A stretch of DNA of 64,000 nt from Spirochaetaceae bacterium (GTDB taxonomy: Bacteria > Spirochaetota > Spirochaetia > DSM-27196 > PWMO01): positions 1 to 64,000 of the forward strand of contig RECP01000063.1 in assembly GCA_007693945.1 (NCBI GenBank). The letters are read 5' to 3'. Of this stretch, positions 1-10,241 are shown in pieces (positions within the stretch are counted from its first letter, which is position 1; the number at the start of each line of letters is the position of its first letter). The translations under genes were made by a program, and so were the position numbers. The notes under the pieces are model-generated. The model was not told where the DNA came from, did no database searches, and saw only the letters and a program-made list of their open reading frames with translations.

Positions 1-75
1 GGGGGGGGGGGGGGGGGGCGGGGCCCCCCCCCCCCCCCCCCCCCCACCCCGGGGCCCGGGGGGGGGGGGGGGCCC
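1..75. other. Poly-G/poly-C low-complexity tract, probable contig-edge or sequencing artefact
   Basis: Near-homopolymeric runs of G, then C, then G at the very start of the window, unlike anything else in the sequence. Confidence 0.8.
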
Positions 76-127
76 CGACGCCCTCGGCTCAATCGCACTG
101 CGTGCAGACGACTACCGTGAACGCCAG

Positions 128-1324
128 CTATCTGGCAAAATAGGCAAACTCAACCGTCTTGATCTCGTCCCTCTCGAACTTGAGAATCGACAGCGGGATG
201 TCGACCGCACGATGCGTACCGGGATCGATCTCGATGCTCGTCACCACCCCCTCGTACGGGGTACCATCGGAAAGGGCGGCCTGCACGGCCTGCGGATCAT
301 CCGATCCGGCCCGCTGGATGGCGTCGATGATCAGGCCGACGTCGTCATAGCCTGAGAAAGAGTGCAGCCGCGGGTCAACACCATATTCGGCGCGATAACG
401 TGCGAAGAAGTCCTGCAGCTTGGGATCATCAAAGGTGATGTTATTGGGAAAGTACGCCCCGTCGGCAGCCGGTCCGGCAACCTCGTCCATCGGCTTGTAC
501 CACGAGTTGTTGCCGAGGAAGCGCGAACGCACCCCGATTTCGCGCGCCTGGCGCACCGCGTTGGCATTCTCGGTCACGTAGTTGGGAATGAACAGGCCTT
601 CGGGGTTGAGTTCGCGGATGCGCGTGAGCTGCGAACGGTAATCGAGGTCACCGGCCTGGAACTCGAAGTTCCCCAGCATTCTGCCGCCGTTGTTGTTGAC
701 GTAGTGTTCAAAACCGCGGGCAAGGTAGAGTGAGTACGAGTTTGACGGCGTATAGAGCATGGCAAAGGACCGCATGCCGAGCTCGTGCATAGCGTAGCTG
801 GCAATGATGGCGGCCTGCTGGAACGCCGACGGCTGGGTGAGGAAAAAGTACGGATTGACCGGAATGTCGCGGTCGGGATTCTCCGCGTCGAAATCCGGGG
901 TAGTCGCTCTCTCGTCCATGGCGCGCGATACAATCGGAACGCGCAGCCTCTCGGCAACCGGAGATACCGCCAGCGCCGTGTTGGACAGCAGCGACCCGTT
1001 CACCGCCGCAACCCGATCCTCCTGTGCCAGGCGGGTGTAGGCGCGAACCGCTTCGGTCGGGCTCATCTCGATGTCGTAGACGATCAGTTCCACCGGCCTT
1101 CCGCCCAGAATACCACCGGCCTCGTTGACCTCTTTGACTTTCAGACGGGCGCCCTTCTCGGCATCGGTACCCCACTGAGCCGTACCGGCGCTCAGGTCGG
1201 CGTAGAACCCTACGCGAACCGGCCGATCGACGGCTTCCTCCGGCTGGCCGGTAGCGAACGCCAGCGTGGTGGTTACCAGCAGCAGAGCCACGGCAATTGC
1301 CGTGCAGCGCATGATTGTCTTCAT
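128..1324 (-). CDS. Branched-chain amino acid-type ABC transporter substrate-binding protein (LivJ-like)
   Basis: Signal peptide then VRVGFYADLSAGTAQWGTDAEKGARLKVKEVNEAGGILGGRPVELIVYD, typical of Peripla_BP_6; divergent from Liv permeases. Confidence 0.9.
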   Translation of the reverse strand: MKTIMRCTAIAVALLLVTTTLAFATGQPEEAVDRPVRVGFYADLSAGTAQWGTDAEKGARLKVKEVNEAGGILGGRPVELIVYDIEMSPTEAVRAYTRLAQEDRVAAVNGSLLSNTALAVSPVAERLRVPIVSRAMDERATTPDFDAENPDRDIPVNPYFFLTQPSAFQQAAIIASYAMHELGMRSFAMLYTPSNSYSLYLARGFEHYVNNNGGRMLGNFEFQAGDLDYRSQLTRIRELNPEGLFIPNYVTENANAVRQAREIGVRSRFLGNNSWYKPMDEVAGPAADGAYFPNNITFDDPKLQDFFARYRAEYGVDPRLHSFSGYDDVGLIIDAIQRAGSDDPQAVQAALSDGTPYEGVVTSIEIDPGTHRAVDIPLSILKFERDEIKTVEFAYFAR

Positions 1325-1381
1325 CAGAAAACCTCCTTAACGTTGGTCAGGAAACAGTTGAAGTATGCGTGATCCTAGCCT

Positions 1382-1415
1382 ATAATATCACAACCTGATA
1401 ATAATGCAAGCATTA
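1382..1415 (-). promoter_or_regulatory. Putative sigma70-like promoter (TTGCAT-N16-TATTAT on minus strand) with overlapping operator TAATGC-AA-GCATTA
   Basis: -35 at 1404-1409 and -10 at 1382-1387 (minus strand); perfect inverted repeat 1402-1415 covering the -35, in a divergent intergenic region. Confidence 0.5.
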
Positions 1416-1492
1416 ACGCGCGCACACTCTGACGTGGGATGTGCGGCTGAAGCGTTGAACGACAAAGACGCGGCATCAAGGGAAGGCGCGAA

Positions 1493-2377
1493 ATGGGATC
1501 GAGTATCTTCTTTCAGCAACTGATAAACGGCGTATCGCTCGGAGGCGTGTACGCCGTCATGGCAGTGGGCTTCGGCATTGTCTTCAACGTACTGAAGTTC
1601 TCCAATTTCTCCCACGGCGGCGTGGTGGCAATCTCGGCCTACGTCGGCTACTACCTGTCCCGTAACGTGACCGACAACTTCTGGCTCGCGCTGGCCGCCA
1701 CCACAATGATCGGCGGCGCGGTGGGGTTACTGGTTGAACGGCTGGTATTCCGCCCGGTGCGCAGGGCCGGCAAGCCGCTGACCTACTTCTTCGTCAACTC
1801 GATCACGGTCGCGATGGTCGTGCAGCAGTTCTTCTCAGCCATGTGGGGAGCACACTACTTCGCGTACCCGGATTTCTTCGAGAGAACGGCCTTCCACGTC
1901 TCGGGGCTGGTGATTTCGCGAACCTACCTGCTGATGCTGGTGATCTCGGCCGTGGTGCTGCTGGCGCTGACGCTGTTCTTGCGGGCTACCAAACTGGGGA
2001 TTGCCATCCGCGCCGCGTCGAGCGACATCTACACCCCGCCGCTGATGGGGGTCAATACCGACGTCGTGACCGGCCTGACCTTCGTAATTGCCGGCCTGCT
2101 GGCTGGTATTACCGGTTTCTTCCTGGGAATGACGTATACGGTCACGCCGTTCATCGGCTCAATGATGCTCAGAGGCATCATCGCGGCCATTATCGGCGGG
2201 ATGGGGAGCCTGGCCGGCGGCGTGATCGCCGGCATCCTGCTGGGCGCGGTCGAGGCGCTGCTCATCGCCGAAGTCGGGTCTTCGGTAACACCAATCATTA
2301 TCTATCTTGGTATCGTCGTGCTGCTGCTCGTCCGGCCCCAGGGCATTGCGGGTAAGCCGTACACGGTCAAGGCATAG
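1493..2377 (+). CDS. Branched-chain amino acid-type ABC transporter permease (LivH-like)
   Basis: QQLINGVSLGGVYAVMAVGFGIVFNVLKFSNFSHGG; hydrophobic; followed by LivM/G/F homologues. Confidence 0.92.
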   Translation: MGSSIFFQQLINGVSLGGVYAVMAVGFGIVFNVLKFSNFSHGGVVAISAYVGYYLSRNVTDNFWLALAATTMIGGAVGLLVERLVFRPVRRAGKPLTYFFVNSITVAMVVQQFFSAMWGAHYFAYPDFFERTAFHVSGLVISRTYLLMLVISAVVLLALTLFLRATKLGIAIRAASSDIYTPPLMGVNTDVVTGLTFVIAGLLAGITGFFLGMTYTVTPFIGSMMLRGIIAAIIGGMGSLAGGVIAGILLGAVEALLIAEVGSSVTPIIIYLGIVVLLLVRPQGIAGKPYTVKA

Positions 2378-2397
2378 ACAAGGCACGAGGAGCAGCC

Positions 2398-3267
2398 ATG
2401 GTTTTCTACGCCAAAGTCCTGGAGACAACGCTTCTGTTCACCATGTTCGTACTCTCGGTCTATATGCTCAGCGGACTCACCGGCCTTTTTTCGCTGGGCC
2501 ACGGTGCATTCATCACCATAGGAGCGTACACCGCCGGGCTGGCAACCACGCGCTTCGGTCTTCCGATCTGGCTCAGCCTGATCCTGGCAGTTGTGGTCGG
2601 CATGATCGGCGGTCTGATCATCGGCGCCCCGACGCTCAAGCTGCGGCGCGACTACTTCCTGCTGGTGACGTTCGGATTCGGTGAAATGGTCAGGGCACTG
2701 CTGCTGTGGACGGCACAACTTACCGGCGGAGCAATGGGGCTTGCGGGGATCCCGTACGCCGCCGAGCTGCCGCTGATCGCCGTTTCGACGCTGGTGGTGG
2801 TGCTGTTTGTCGCCAACCTCAAGAAGACGGCGTTCGGCAGAACCTGCATCGCTATCCGCGATGACGAACTGGCGGCTCAGGCGATGGGCGTCAACGTCTA
2901 TGCGCACAAGATAAAGGTCTTTCTGCTCTCGGCGGCCATTGCGTCGTACGGAGGCGCGCTGCTGGCGTTCAATATGTCGTTCATCGAACCCAACCTGTTC
3001 AACTGGCTGGAATCGGCCAAGTTGATTGTCATCATCTTCGTTGGCGGAATCAACAGCGTTACCGGCGCGCTGATTACCGGGATCTTCTACTACAGCTTTG
3101 GAGAGCTGTTCCGGTTTGCGCACGTGTGGCGCGACGTCATCCTCGGGCTGCTGGTGATTCTGGTGATCGTTTTCCGTGCCCAGGGGGTATTCGGAAGCTG
3201 GGAGTTCTCGCCGGCGTGGATTCGCAGTCGCTTTCATCGCAGGCCGGCTCGCAATCAGGAAGCGTGA
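2398..3267 (+). CDS. Branched-chain amino acid-type ABC transporter permease (LivM-like)
   Basis: YMLSGLTGLFSLGHGAFITIGAYTAGL; operon context. Confidence 0.92.
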   Translation: MVFYAKVLETTLLFTMFVLSVYMLSGLTGLFSLGHGAFITIGAYTAGLATTRFGLPIWLSLILAVVVGMIGGLIIGAPTLKLRRDYFLLVTFGFGEMVRALLLWTAQLTGGAMGLAGIPYAAELPLIAVSTLVVVLFVANLKKTAFGRTCIAIRDDELAAQAMGVNVYAHKIKVFLLSAAIASYGGALLAFNMSFIEPNLFNWLESAKLIVIIFVGGINSVTGALITGIFYYSFGELFRFAHVWRDVILGLLVILVIVFRAQGVFGSWEFSPAWIRSRFHRRPARNQEA

Positions 3268-4036
3268 TCGTGGAACTGTTGCGGGTTGACTCGATCTCCA
3301 AGAACTTCGGCGGCGTCGCGGCAGTAGCGGATTTCTCGATGAGTCAGGGTGCCGCGGAGATAAGCGCGATCATCGGACCCAACGGTGCCGGCAAGACCAC
3401 CACCTTTAATCTGATCTCGGGCGTCCAGACCGTGGACAAGGGCAGTCTCCGCTTCGGCCAAAGCGACATCACCCGCCTCCCGTCCCACCGGATACAGGCG
3501 CTCGGTGTCTCACGCACCTTTCAGAACATTCGCCTGTTCGACGGACTGTCGGTTGTCGATAACGTCAAGATCTCGTACACCCCTCAACTTGGGTACAGTG
3601 TCCTCGATGAACTGCTGAGTACCCCGAGGGTCCGCCGTAAGGAGAGGCTGATCGAGGAACGCGCCATGGAACAGCTTGCGTTCCTGGGTCTGGCCGAACA
3701 CGCTAAAAAAAAGCCGAAGAGTCTGTCGTACGGGCTGCGCCGGCGCCTCGAACTCGCCCGCGCCCTCATGCCCGAGCCCAGACTGTTGCTGCTCGACGAG
3801 CCCGCGGCGGGTCTGAACGCGGCCGAAATCCGCGAGTTGATGAGCACTATAGAGCATATCCATCGTGAGAAGAACCTCTCGGTGATAGTCGTGGAACACC
3901 ACATGGAGCTGGTGATGAATATCTGCACCAGAATCCACGTGATGGACTTCGGGCGCAAGATTGCGGAGGGAACTCCGCAGGAGATCACGCGCAACGAGAA
4001 AGTGCTGCAGGCCTACCTCGGCGACATGGGGGACGT

Positions 4037-4040
<4 letters not shown>
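3264..4040 (+). CDS. ABC transporter ATP-binding protein (LivG-like)
   Basis: Walker A GPNGAGKTT, Walker B LLLLDEPAAGLN; GTG start chosen inside the longer ORF beginning at 3126. Confidence 0.92.
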
Positions 4041-4744
<704 letters not shown>

Positions 4745-4763
4745 GCGCCGGGGGCGTTGACCG

Positions 4764-6026
4764 ATGGAGGGTTGGGATGAAAGGAGCACGCGGGTGAACA
4801 GCGGCGGCAGCGTCGATCTGCAGGTACGGCTGGGGACACTGACCCTGCGCAACCCTTTTCTGGTGGGATCTGGGCCCACGGTCAAAAACGCCGACCAGGT
4901 CCGCATGGCGGCGGACAACGGGTGGGCCGGGGCGTCCATAAAACTGGCCATCGATCCGCAGCCCTATCTGAGCTTTCCACCGCGCTACCGCTGGCTCAAG
5001 AAGGAAAAGATTCACATCTTTACGGCCGAGAAGCGCCTGACTGCCGATGAAGCGCTGGCCGTGGTCGGGGAAGCACGGGCTGCGGTTGACGATTTTGCGA
5101 TTATTCCTACCATCACCTACGACGGCCAGGACTACGAAGGATGGGGCCGCCTTGCGCGGCGCTTCGAAGAGGCAGGCGCCCACGCCGTTGAGCTCAACAT
5201 GTGCTGTCCAAATATGTCGTTCAACCTCTCGAGCACCGGAACCTCCACCGAGAAGAGCACCGGCGCCAGCCTCGGCAACGATCTGGCCAATCTGCCCAGG
5301 GCGGTCCGTTCCGTGGTCGATGCGGTGAGCGTGCCGGTGATTGTCAAGTTCAGCCCCGAAGGCAACCAGCTGGCCGCAGCGGGGCGCGTTGCGCTGGACG
5401 CCGGAGCCGCGGCCGTCGGACACGCGGGGAACCGGCTCGGCATTCCCGACATCGACATAACCAGACCACTGGATCCGGTCTACCGCCTGCAGGACCAGGT
5501 GACGCTCGGCTGCATTTCCGGGCCGTGGCTGCGCCCGCTTGCGCTACGCGACACCTACCAGATGCGCCACTATCTGGGTCCGGACGCGTTCATCATCGGG
5601 TCCGGCGGAATCAGCGACCTGCAGAGCAGCGTCCAACAGATCATGGTCGGCTCGGACGCCGTCTGGATCTGCACCGAGACGATGATCCGCGGCTTTGACT
5701 GGCTGCCGCGGCTGCTGGACAAGCTCGTTGACTACATGCGCTCCATGCAGTTCTGCACAATTGGCGACATGCGCGACCTGCTGCATCAGAACATCGCTTC
5801 GGCTCAAGAGCTGACAATTCACGACGGCTACGCCGCTGTGGATCCCGACACGTGCACCAACTGCGGTCTGTGCTGGAAGATCGGTCATTGTGACGCCATC
5901 AGGCACGATGAGGGCACCACCGTGATTGATCCGGAGCTGTGTTTAGCCTGCTCCACGTGCGTCGACGTGTGCCCCAGGAGCGCGATTCGGATGGTCGAGC
6001 GGTCAGCGGCGGGAGTAAAGGAGTAA
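4764..6026 (+). CDS. Dihydroorotate/dihydropyrimidine dehydrogenase (PreA)-like flavoprotein with C-terminal 2[4Fe-4S] ferredoxin domain
   Basis: DVQVRLGTLTLRNPFLVGSGPTVK-type DHOD barrel start, VELNMCCPNMS, IVKFSPEGN, GSGGISD, and C-terminal CTNCGLC/CLACSTCVDVCP. Confidence 0.85.
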   Translation: MEGWDERSTRVNSGGSVDLQVRLGTLTLRNPFLVGSGPTVKNADQVRMAADNGWAGASIKLAIDPQPYLSFPPRYRWLKKEKIHIFTAEKRLTADEALAVVGEARAAVDDFAIIPTITYDGQDYEGWGRLARRFEEAGAHAVELNMCCPNMSFNLSSTGTSTEKSTGASLGNDLANLPRAVRSVVDAVSVPVIVKFSPEGNQLAAAGRVALDAGAAAVGHAGNRLGIPDIDITRPLDPVYRLQDQVTLGCISGPWLRPLALRDTYQMRHYLGPDAFIIGSGGISDLQSSVQQIMVGSDAVWICTETMIRGFDWLPRLLDKLVDYMRSMQFCTIGDMRDLLHQNIASAQELTIHDGYAAVDPDTCTNCGLCWKIGHCDAIRHDEGTTVIDPELCLACSTCVDVCPRSAIRMVERSAAGVKE

Positions 6027-6030
6027 CGCA

Positions 6031-7080
6031 ATGAGCGGAGTTACCGGTATCGGTATCGTCGGCGCCCAGTTCGCCGGCAGGTTTCATGCAGAGATCTGGC
6101 GCACTCTGCCCGAAGCAAGGGTGGTTGCGGTTGCCGATCTGTCCGCAGAGGCGCGAGACGGGTTTGCAAGGGCATTCGGGCCGATGCGGACGTACCAGGA
6201 CCTCGCCGGTCTGTTGTCCGACGGCGAGGTAGAGGTCGTAGACCTCTGCGTGCCGAACTTCCTGCACGCGGAAATGGCGATTGCCTCGATGGAGGCCGGC
6301 AGGCACGTGATCTGCGAGAAGCCGCTTGCCACCCGGCTCGACGACGGTGAACGTGTGGTCGAAGTCCAGCAGAAGACCGCACGCCGCTATTTCTACGCCG
6401 AAGACTGGATATTCGCCCCGGCCCTGGTGCGAGCTGAACAGATCATTCGGGAAGGCGGGATCGGGCGTCCACTGTTCTTCAAGGGCCAGGAGTGTCACAA
6501 CGGTTCACATTCACCGTACGCCAGAACAATAGCGTACTGCGGCGGCGGGTCGGTGATCCACGTCGGCATACATCCCATCGGCTATGCCTACCACCTTTTC
6601 GGCCTGCCGCAGCGTGTCACCGGCTGCTGCAGCGGCGGAAGCGGGCAGAATTTCGTTCACACCGATTTCGAAGGCGAGGACTGGGGTCTGGGCGTGCTGC
6701 ACTATCACGACGGACGGCAAGCTCTGATAGAGGGCAACTACATCACCACCGGCGGAATGGACGATCGCGTCGAGGTGTACGGGAGTGACGGCGTGGTAAA
6801 GGTGGATCTGACCTTCGGCAGTCCACTTTCGGTCTTCTCCCGCAACGGGATCTCCTACGCCGTGGAGAAAGCCGAGTTTACCCAGGGATGGACACGACCG
6901 GCAATCAACGAGAACGAGTCGCTCGGCTACAAGGACGAACTGACCCATTTCCTGGGTTGTATACGGCACAACGGTGAACAGGTTGCTTCGACCACCGCCG
7001 AGGCCGGCCACGCCGTCCTGCGCGTCGTCGACGCCATCTATCGTTCAAACCGTGAGGGACGCACGGTAACTCTGGCCTGA
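6031..7080 (+). CDS. Gfo/Idh/MocA family oxidoreductase
   Basis: N-terminal Rossmann GIGIVGAQFAGRFH and the VICEKPLATRLDDGE motif. Confidence 0.92.
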   Translation: MSGVTGIGIVGAQFAGRFHAEIWRTLPEARVVAVADLSAEARDGFARAFGPMRTYQDLAGLLSDGEVEVVDLCVPNFLHAEMAIASMEAGRHVICEKPLATRLDDGERVVEVQQKTARRYFYAEDWIFAPALVRAEQIIREGGIGRPLFFKGQECHNGSHSPYARTIAYCGGGSVIHVGIHPIGYAYHLFGLPQRVTGCCSGGSGQNFVHTDFEGEDWGLGVLHYHDGRQALIEGNYITTGGMDDRVEVYGSDGVVKVDLTFGSPLSVFSRNGISYAVEKAEFTQGWTRPAINENESLGYKDELTHFLGCIRHNGEQVASTTAEAGHAVLRVVDAIYRSNREGRTVTLA

Positions 7081-7111
7081 CGAGCCAACAGATCACGGGG
7101 AGGGAGGTTCT

Positions 7112-7888
7112 ATGGAGATTCACGTATCCGACAGTCAAGCGGCACTGGCTGCGGCGGCAGCGGAGAAGGCCGCCGCGGTGCTCAAGCAGGCGCTGAGCGC
7201 CGCGGAGCGCGTGCGCGTGATAGCAGCCACCGGCAATTCACAGCTGCAGTTCCTCGAGGATCTCTGCAGCCGAAGCGACATCGAGTGGAACAGAACCGAG
7301 ATCTTCCACCTCGACGAGTACGTCGGAATACCGAAGACGCATCCGGCCAGCTTCTCGGGGTATATCCAGAGCAGAATCGTTGACCGGATTCATCCGGCCG
7401 CGGCGCATCTGATCAACGGTGAGGCCGCGGATGCGGAGGCCGAGCGGCAACGCATATCCTCCCTGATCCAAAGTGCCGAAGTGGACGTCGCCTTTCTGGG
7501 GATCGGGGAGAACGGGCACCTCGCGTTCAATGATCCCCCGGCCGACTTCCAGACCGACGAACCGTACATCATTGCGGAGCTCGACCGTCGATGCCGACTG
7601 CAGCAAGTCGGCGAAGGATGGTTCGCCTCGCTGGGCGACGTTCCATCACGGGCTTACACGATGTCGATACGGCAGATCCTCAAGAGCCGTACGATTGTCT
7701 GCGTGGTTCCCGACGAACGCAAGGCGGAGGCCGTCCGCGACTGCCTCGACCCCCAGGGCGCAGTCTCTCCCGCCTACCCGGCGTCGGTACTCAAGACGCA
7801 CGCCGACGCGCACGTCTTCCTTGACCGCAGCTCGGCATCGCTGCTCTCAGGAGGCGGGCAGCGGCGATCAGCCGCGAGCGTGCCGTAA
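7112..7888 (+). CDS. Glucosamine-6-phosphate deaminase (NagB)-like sugar-phosphate isomerase
   Basis: FHLDEYVGIPKTHPASFSGY and FLGIGENGHLAFNDPPADF motifs. Confidence 0.88.
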   Translation: MEIHVSDSQAALAAAAAEKAAAVLKQALSAAERVRVIAATGNSQLQFLEDLCSRSDIEWNRTEIFHLDEYVGIPKTHPASFSGYIQSRIVDRIHPAAAHLINGEAADAEAERQRISSLIQSAEVDVAFLGIGENGHLAFNDPPADFQTDEPYIIAELDRRCRLQQVGEGWFASLGDVPSRAYTMSIRQILKSRTIVCVVPDERKAEAVRDCLDPQGAVSPAYPASVLKTHADAHVFLDRSSASLLSGGGQRRSAASVP

Positions 7889-7912
7889 CAAACGCAACGT
7901 AATGGAGGCCGG

Positions 7913-9121
7913 GTGGTGCTGACTACCGTTGGCTCGATCCACGATGGTGAGAGATACCGACTCAAGGACCGCGAGAAGGCCCTGGTGTTCCAGGAACTGG
8001 CGACCAACGGTCCCTGCAGCCGCAAATCAATCGCCGAACGCACCGGCATCCGGCCTACTACGGTCTCACGGGCAGTCAAGGAACTGATCGAAGATCGCTT
8101 TGTCACGTCGACCGCTACGGTTGAAGGCGAACGCCCCGGCAGACCGGAGGTGATGTTGCGGATCGAGAGCAACCGCCTGGTTGCGGTCTCGATGTACGTC
8201 CAGGCGCGCGAGCTGCGCACGGCGCTTATCAACCTCGGTGAGCAGACTATCTGTGAGCACGTGGCGCCGCTCTCGCCCCACACCGACAATACCGGGTTCC
8301 TGAAGGCGTGCTCGGATTCGTTCCGATCCGTATTGCCGTGCGTGCCGCCCCGTTCCGAGATGCTTGGAATTGCACTGTCGCTGGTGGGAACGGTTGCGGC
8401 CGGCAACAATACGTGGATCTCGGCCGCACGGTGGCGCAACATCAGGGCACTCGATTTCGGACTGCTGAGCCGCCGGCTCGAGCTGCCGGTGACAATCAAC
8501 CGAATGCAGGATGCAGAACTCCAGTACCTGGTGCAGAAGAACCCCGCGTACCACGACAAGAACGTTCTGTTTCTGCACTGGGGGTTCGGGATAGGCGCTT
8601 CCTACGCCCACGGCGGCGTGGTAATGGGGTCAACCATCGGCCGGTTCTGTGAAATCGGGCATACACGGCTGTCGATCGAACACGGCAAGGCGTGTCAGTG
8701 CGGTGCAGTCGGCTGCCTGGAGACCGAGGCCGCGCTGTGGGCCATCCGACAGGAAATCGCGGATCATATCAAGGGCAGCCTGACGGACGAGCGTGAGCTC
8801 GGCCGTACCATGAGTACGATGGATATTGCCGACCATCCGGCAATCGATCGCGCCACACGCCACGTAATGCTGGCGCTGCTCAACCTCCACCAGGTCTTCT
8901 ACCCGGACGTGATTGTGATTGCCGGACCGTTTACCGAGAACCAGGCCGTGTTCCAGCGGCTGTGCGCGTTTCTGCGCTCCGAGCTCCCGGACTATGCCAG
9001 GGATCAGGTTGAGGTTCTTGCCGTAACCGGCGGGTTCCACGGCTCCGTGCGCGGCAGTGTCTACCGCTTCTTCCGCTCCAGGCTGAAGGGCACGCTGACG
9101 CTCAACGGCAGCCCCAATTAG
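7913..9121 (+). CDS. ROK family transcriptional regulator
   Basis: N-terminal wHTH (CSRKSIAERTGIRPTTVSRAVKELI) plus ROK C-terminal cysteine cluster CQCGAVGCLE. Confidence 0.88.
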   Translation: MVLTTVGSIHDGERYRLKDREKALVFQELATNGPCSRKSIAERTGIRPTTVSRAVKELIEDRFVTSTATVEGERPGRPEVMLRIESNRLVAVSMYVQARELRTALINLGEQTICEHVAPLSPHTDNTGFLKACSDSFRSVLPCVPPRSEMLGIALSLVGTVAAGNNTWISAARWRNIRALDFGLLSRRLELPVTINRMQDAELQYLVQKNPAYHDKNVLFLHWGFGIGASYAHGGVVMGSTIGRFCEIGHTRLSIEHGKACQCGAVGCLETEAALWAIRQEIADHIKGSLTDERELGRTMSTMDIADHPAIDRATRHVMLALLNLHQVFYPDVIVIAGPFTENQAVFQRLCAFLRSELPDYARDQVEVLAVTGGFHGSVRGSVYRFFRSRLKGTLTLNGSPN

Positions 9122-9190
9122 GGTGCCGTGATGCCGGCAGGCAGCAGGGGGCAGGCAGACAGAGGATTGGAGCGGCACAGGAGAACAAAA

Positions 9191-9219
9191 TTGACACCAG
9201 CCGTCGGCTGGGCTATTCT
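9191..9219 (+). promoter_or_regulatory. Putative promoter TTGACA-N17-TATTCT with palindromic spacer CCAGCCGTCGGCTGG
   Basis: -35 9191-9196, -10 9214-9219; inverted repeat 9197-9211; upstream of the TctC-like gene. Confidence 0.6.
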
Positions 9220-9256
9220 GAACCGCCCTCACGGGGCGGAAACCAAGGAGAATGCC

Positions 9257-10225
9257 ATGAAACAAACGATGGTACTGCTACTTGCGGTGGTTGTAGCGGC
9301 AGGCGCATTTGCCACGGGACGGGCCGAGACTGAGGCCCCCGAAGACTATCCGACAAGATCGATAGAGCTTGTCGTTCCGTGGGGAGCGGGCGGCCGCACC
9401 GATATCAACGCCCGCATGTTTGCCACGATCGCGCCCAGTTATCTGGGACAACCGATGGTTGTGGTCAACCGCGCGGGCGGCGGGAGCGTTATCGGCGGGC
9501 AGTACGTAGCCGAGGCCACACCGGACGGCTACACCCTGATCGCCATAACTCCCGGAACAAACGTCTTCCCGGTTGTGTTTGGTCGCGCCCCGTATGATAC
9601 GTTCGACTTCACGCCCATCGGGCAGATCGGCAGCAGCACGATGGCAATTGCGTCGCGCCCCGACCGGCCGTGGAGCAGTGTCCGTGAACTGGTACAGTAT
9701 GCGCGCGCCAACCCGGACCAGGTGACCTACGCCTGCGTCACGCTCTCCGGGCCGCAGCTCGGGTTCCTGCGCTGGGCGGAGGCTGCCGGGCTGGAGTTTT
9801 CGCACGTGCCGGTAGGCAACGACGCCGAGGCGGTTGAAGCCGCGCTGGGCGGTCACGTTGACATAGCTATGACGTCCAGCGTGGCAACCATCACCTCGCA
9901 CGTCAATACCGGTGCGCTCAAGGCGATCATGGTCTTCAGCGAGCGACGTGATACTGCGGTTCCTGACACGCCTACCGCAACTGAGATGGGCTGGAACGTG
10001 GTGGCCAGTCCGTTTACCGGCATCGCCGGACCCAAAGGCATGCCGGAAGAGGTAACTCGCAAGCTTCGAGAGGTGTTCATGCAGGTCATGGAGGATCAGG
10101 ACTTCCAGACGCTGCTGCAGCGAGTCGGCGAGAGCTTTGATCCCAAGGATGGCGACGAGTTCTACCAGGTATGGGTCAACGACTTCGAAGGCTACAGCGG
10201 CATCATCGAGCGCATGGGGTTATAG
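9257..10225 (+). CDS. Tripartite tricarboxylate transporter substrate-binding protein (TctC-like)
   Basis: YPTRSIELVVPWGAGGRTDINARMFA and VVVNRAGGGSVIGG motifs; start at internal ATG after RBS. Confidence 0.92.
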   Translation: MKQTMVLLLAVVVAAGAFATGRAETEAPEDYPTRSIELVVPWGAGGRTDINARMFATIAPSYLGQPMVVVNRAGGGSVIGGQYVAEATPDGYTLIAITPGTNVFPVVFGRAPYDTFDFTPIGQIGSSTMAIASRPDRPWSSVRELVQYARANPDQVTYACVTLSGPQLGFLRWAEAAGLEFSHVPVGNDAEAVEAALGGHVDIAMTSSVATITSHVNTGALKAIMVFSERRDTAVPDTPTATEMGWNVVASPFTGIAGPKGMPEEVTRKLREVFMQVMEDQDFQTLLQRVGESFDPKDGDEFYQVWVNDFEGYSGIIERMGL

Positions 10226-10241
10226 CAAACCGCGCGGCGGA

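Noticed and set aside
2302-3237. 311-aa minus-strand ORF
   Set aside because: Shadow of the LivM permease; low-complexity Q/H/D/R-rich translation typical of antisense frames.
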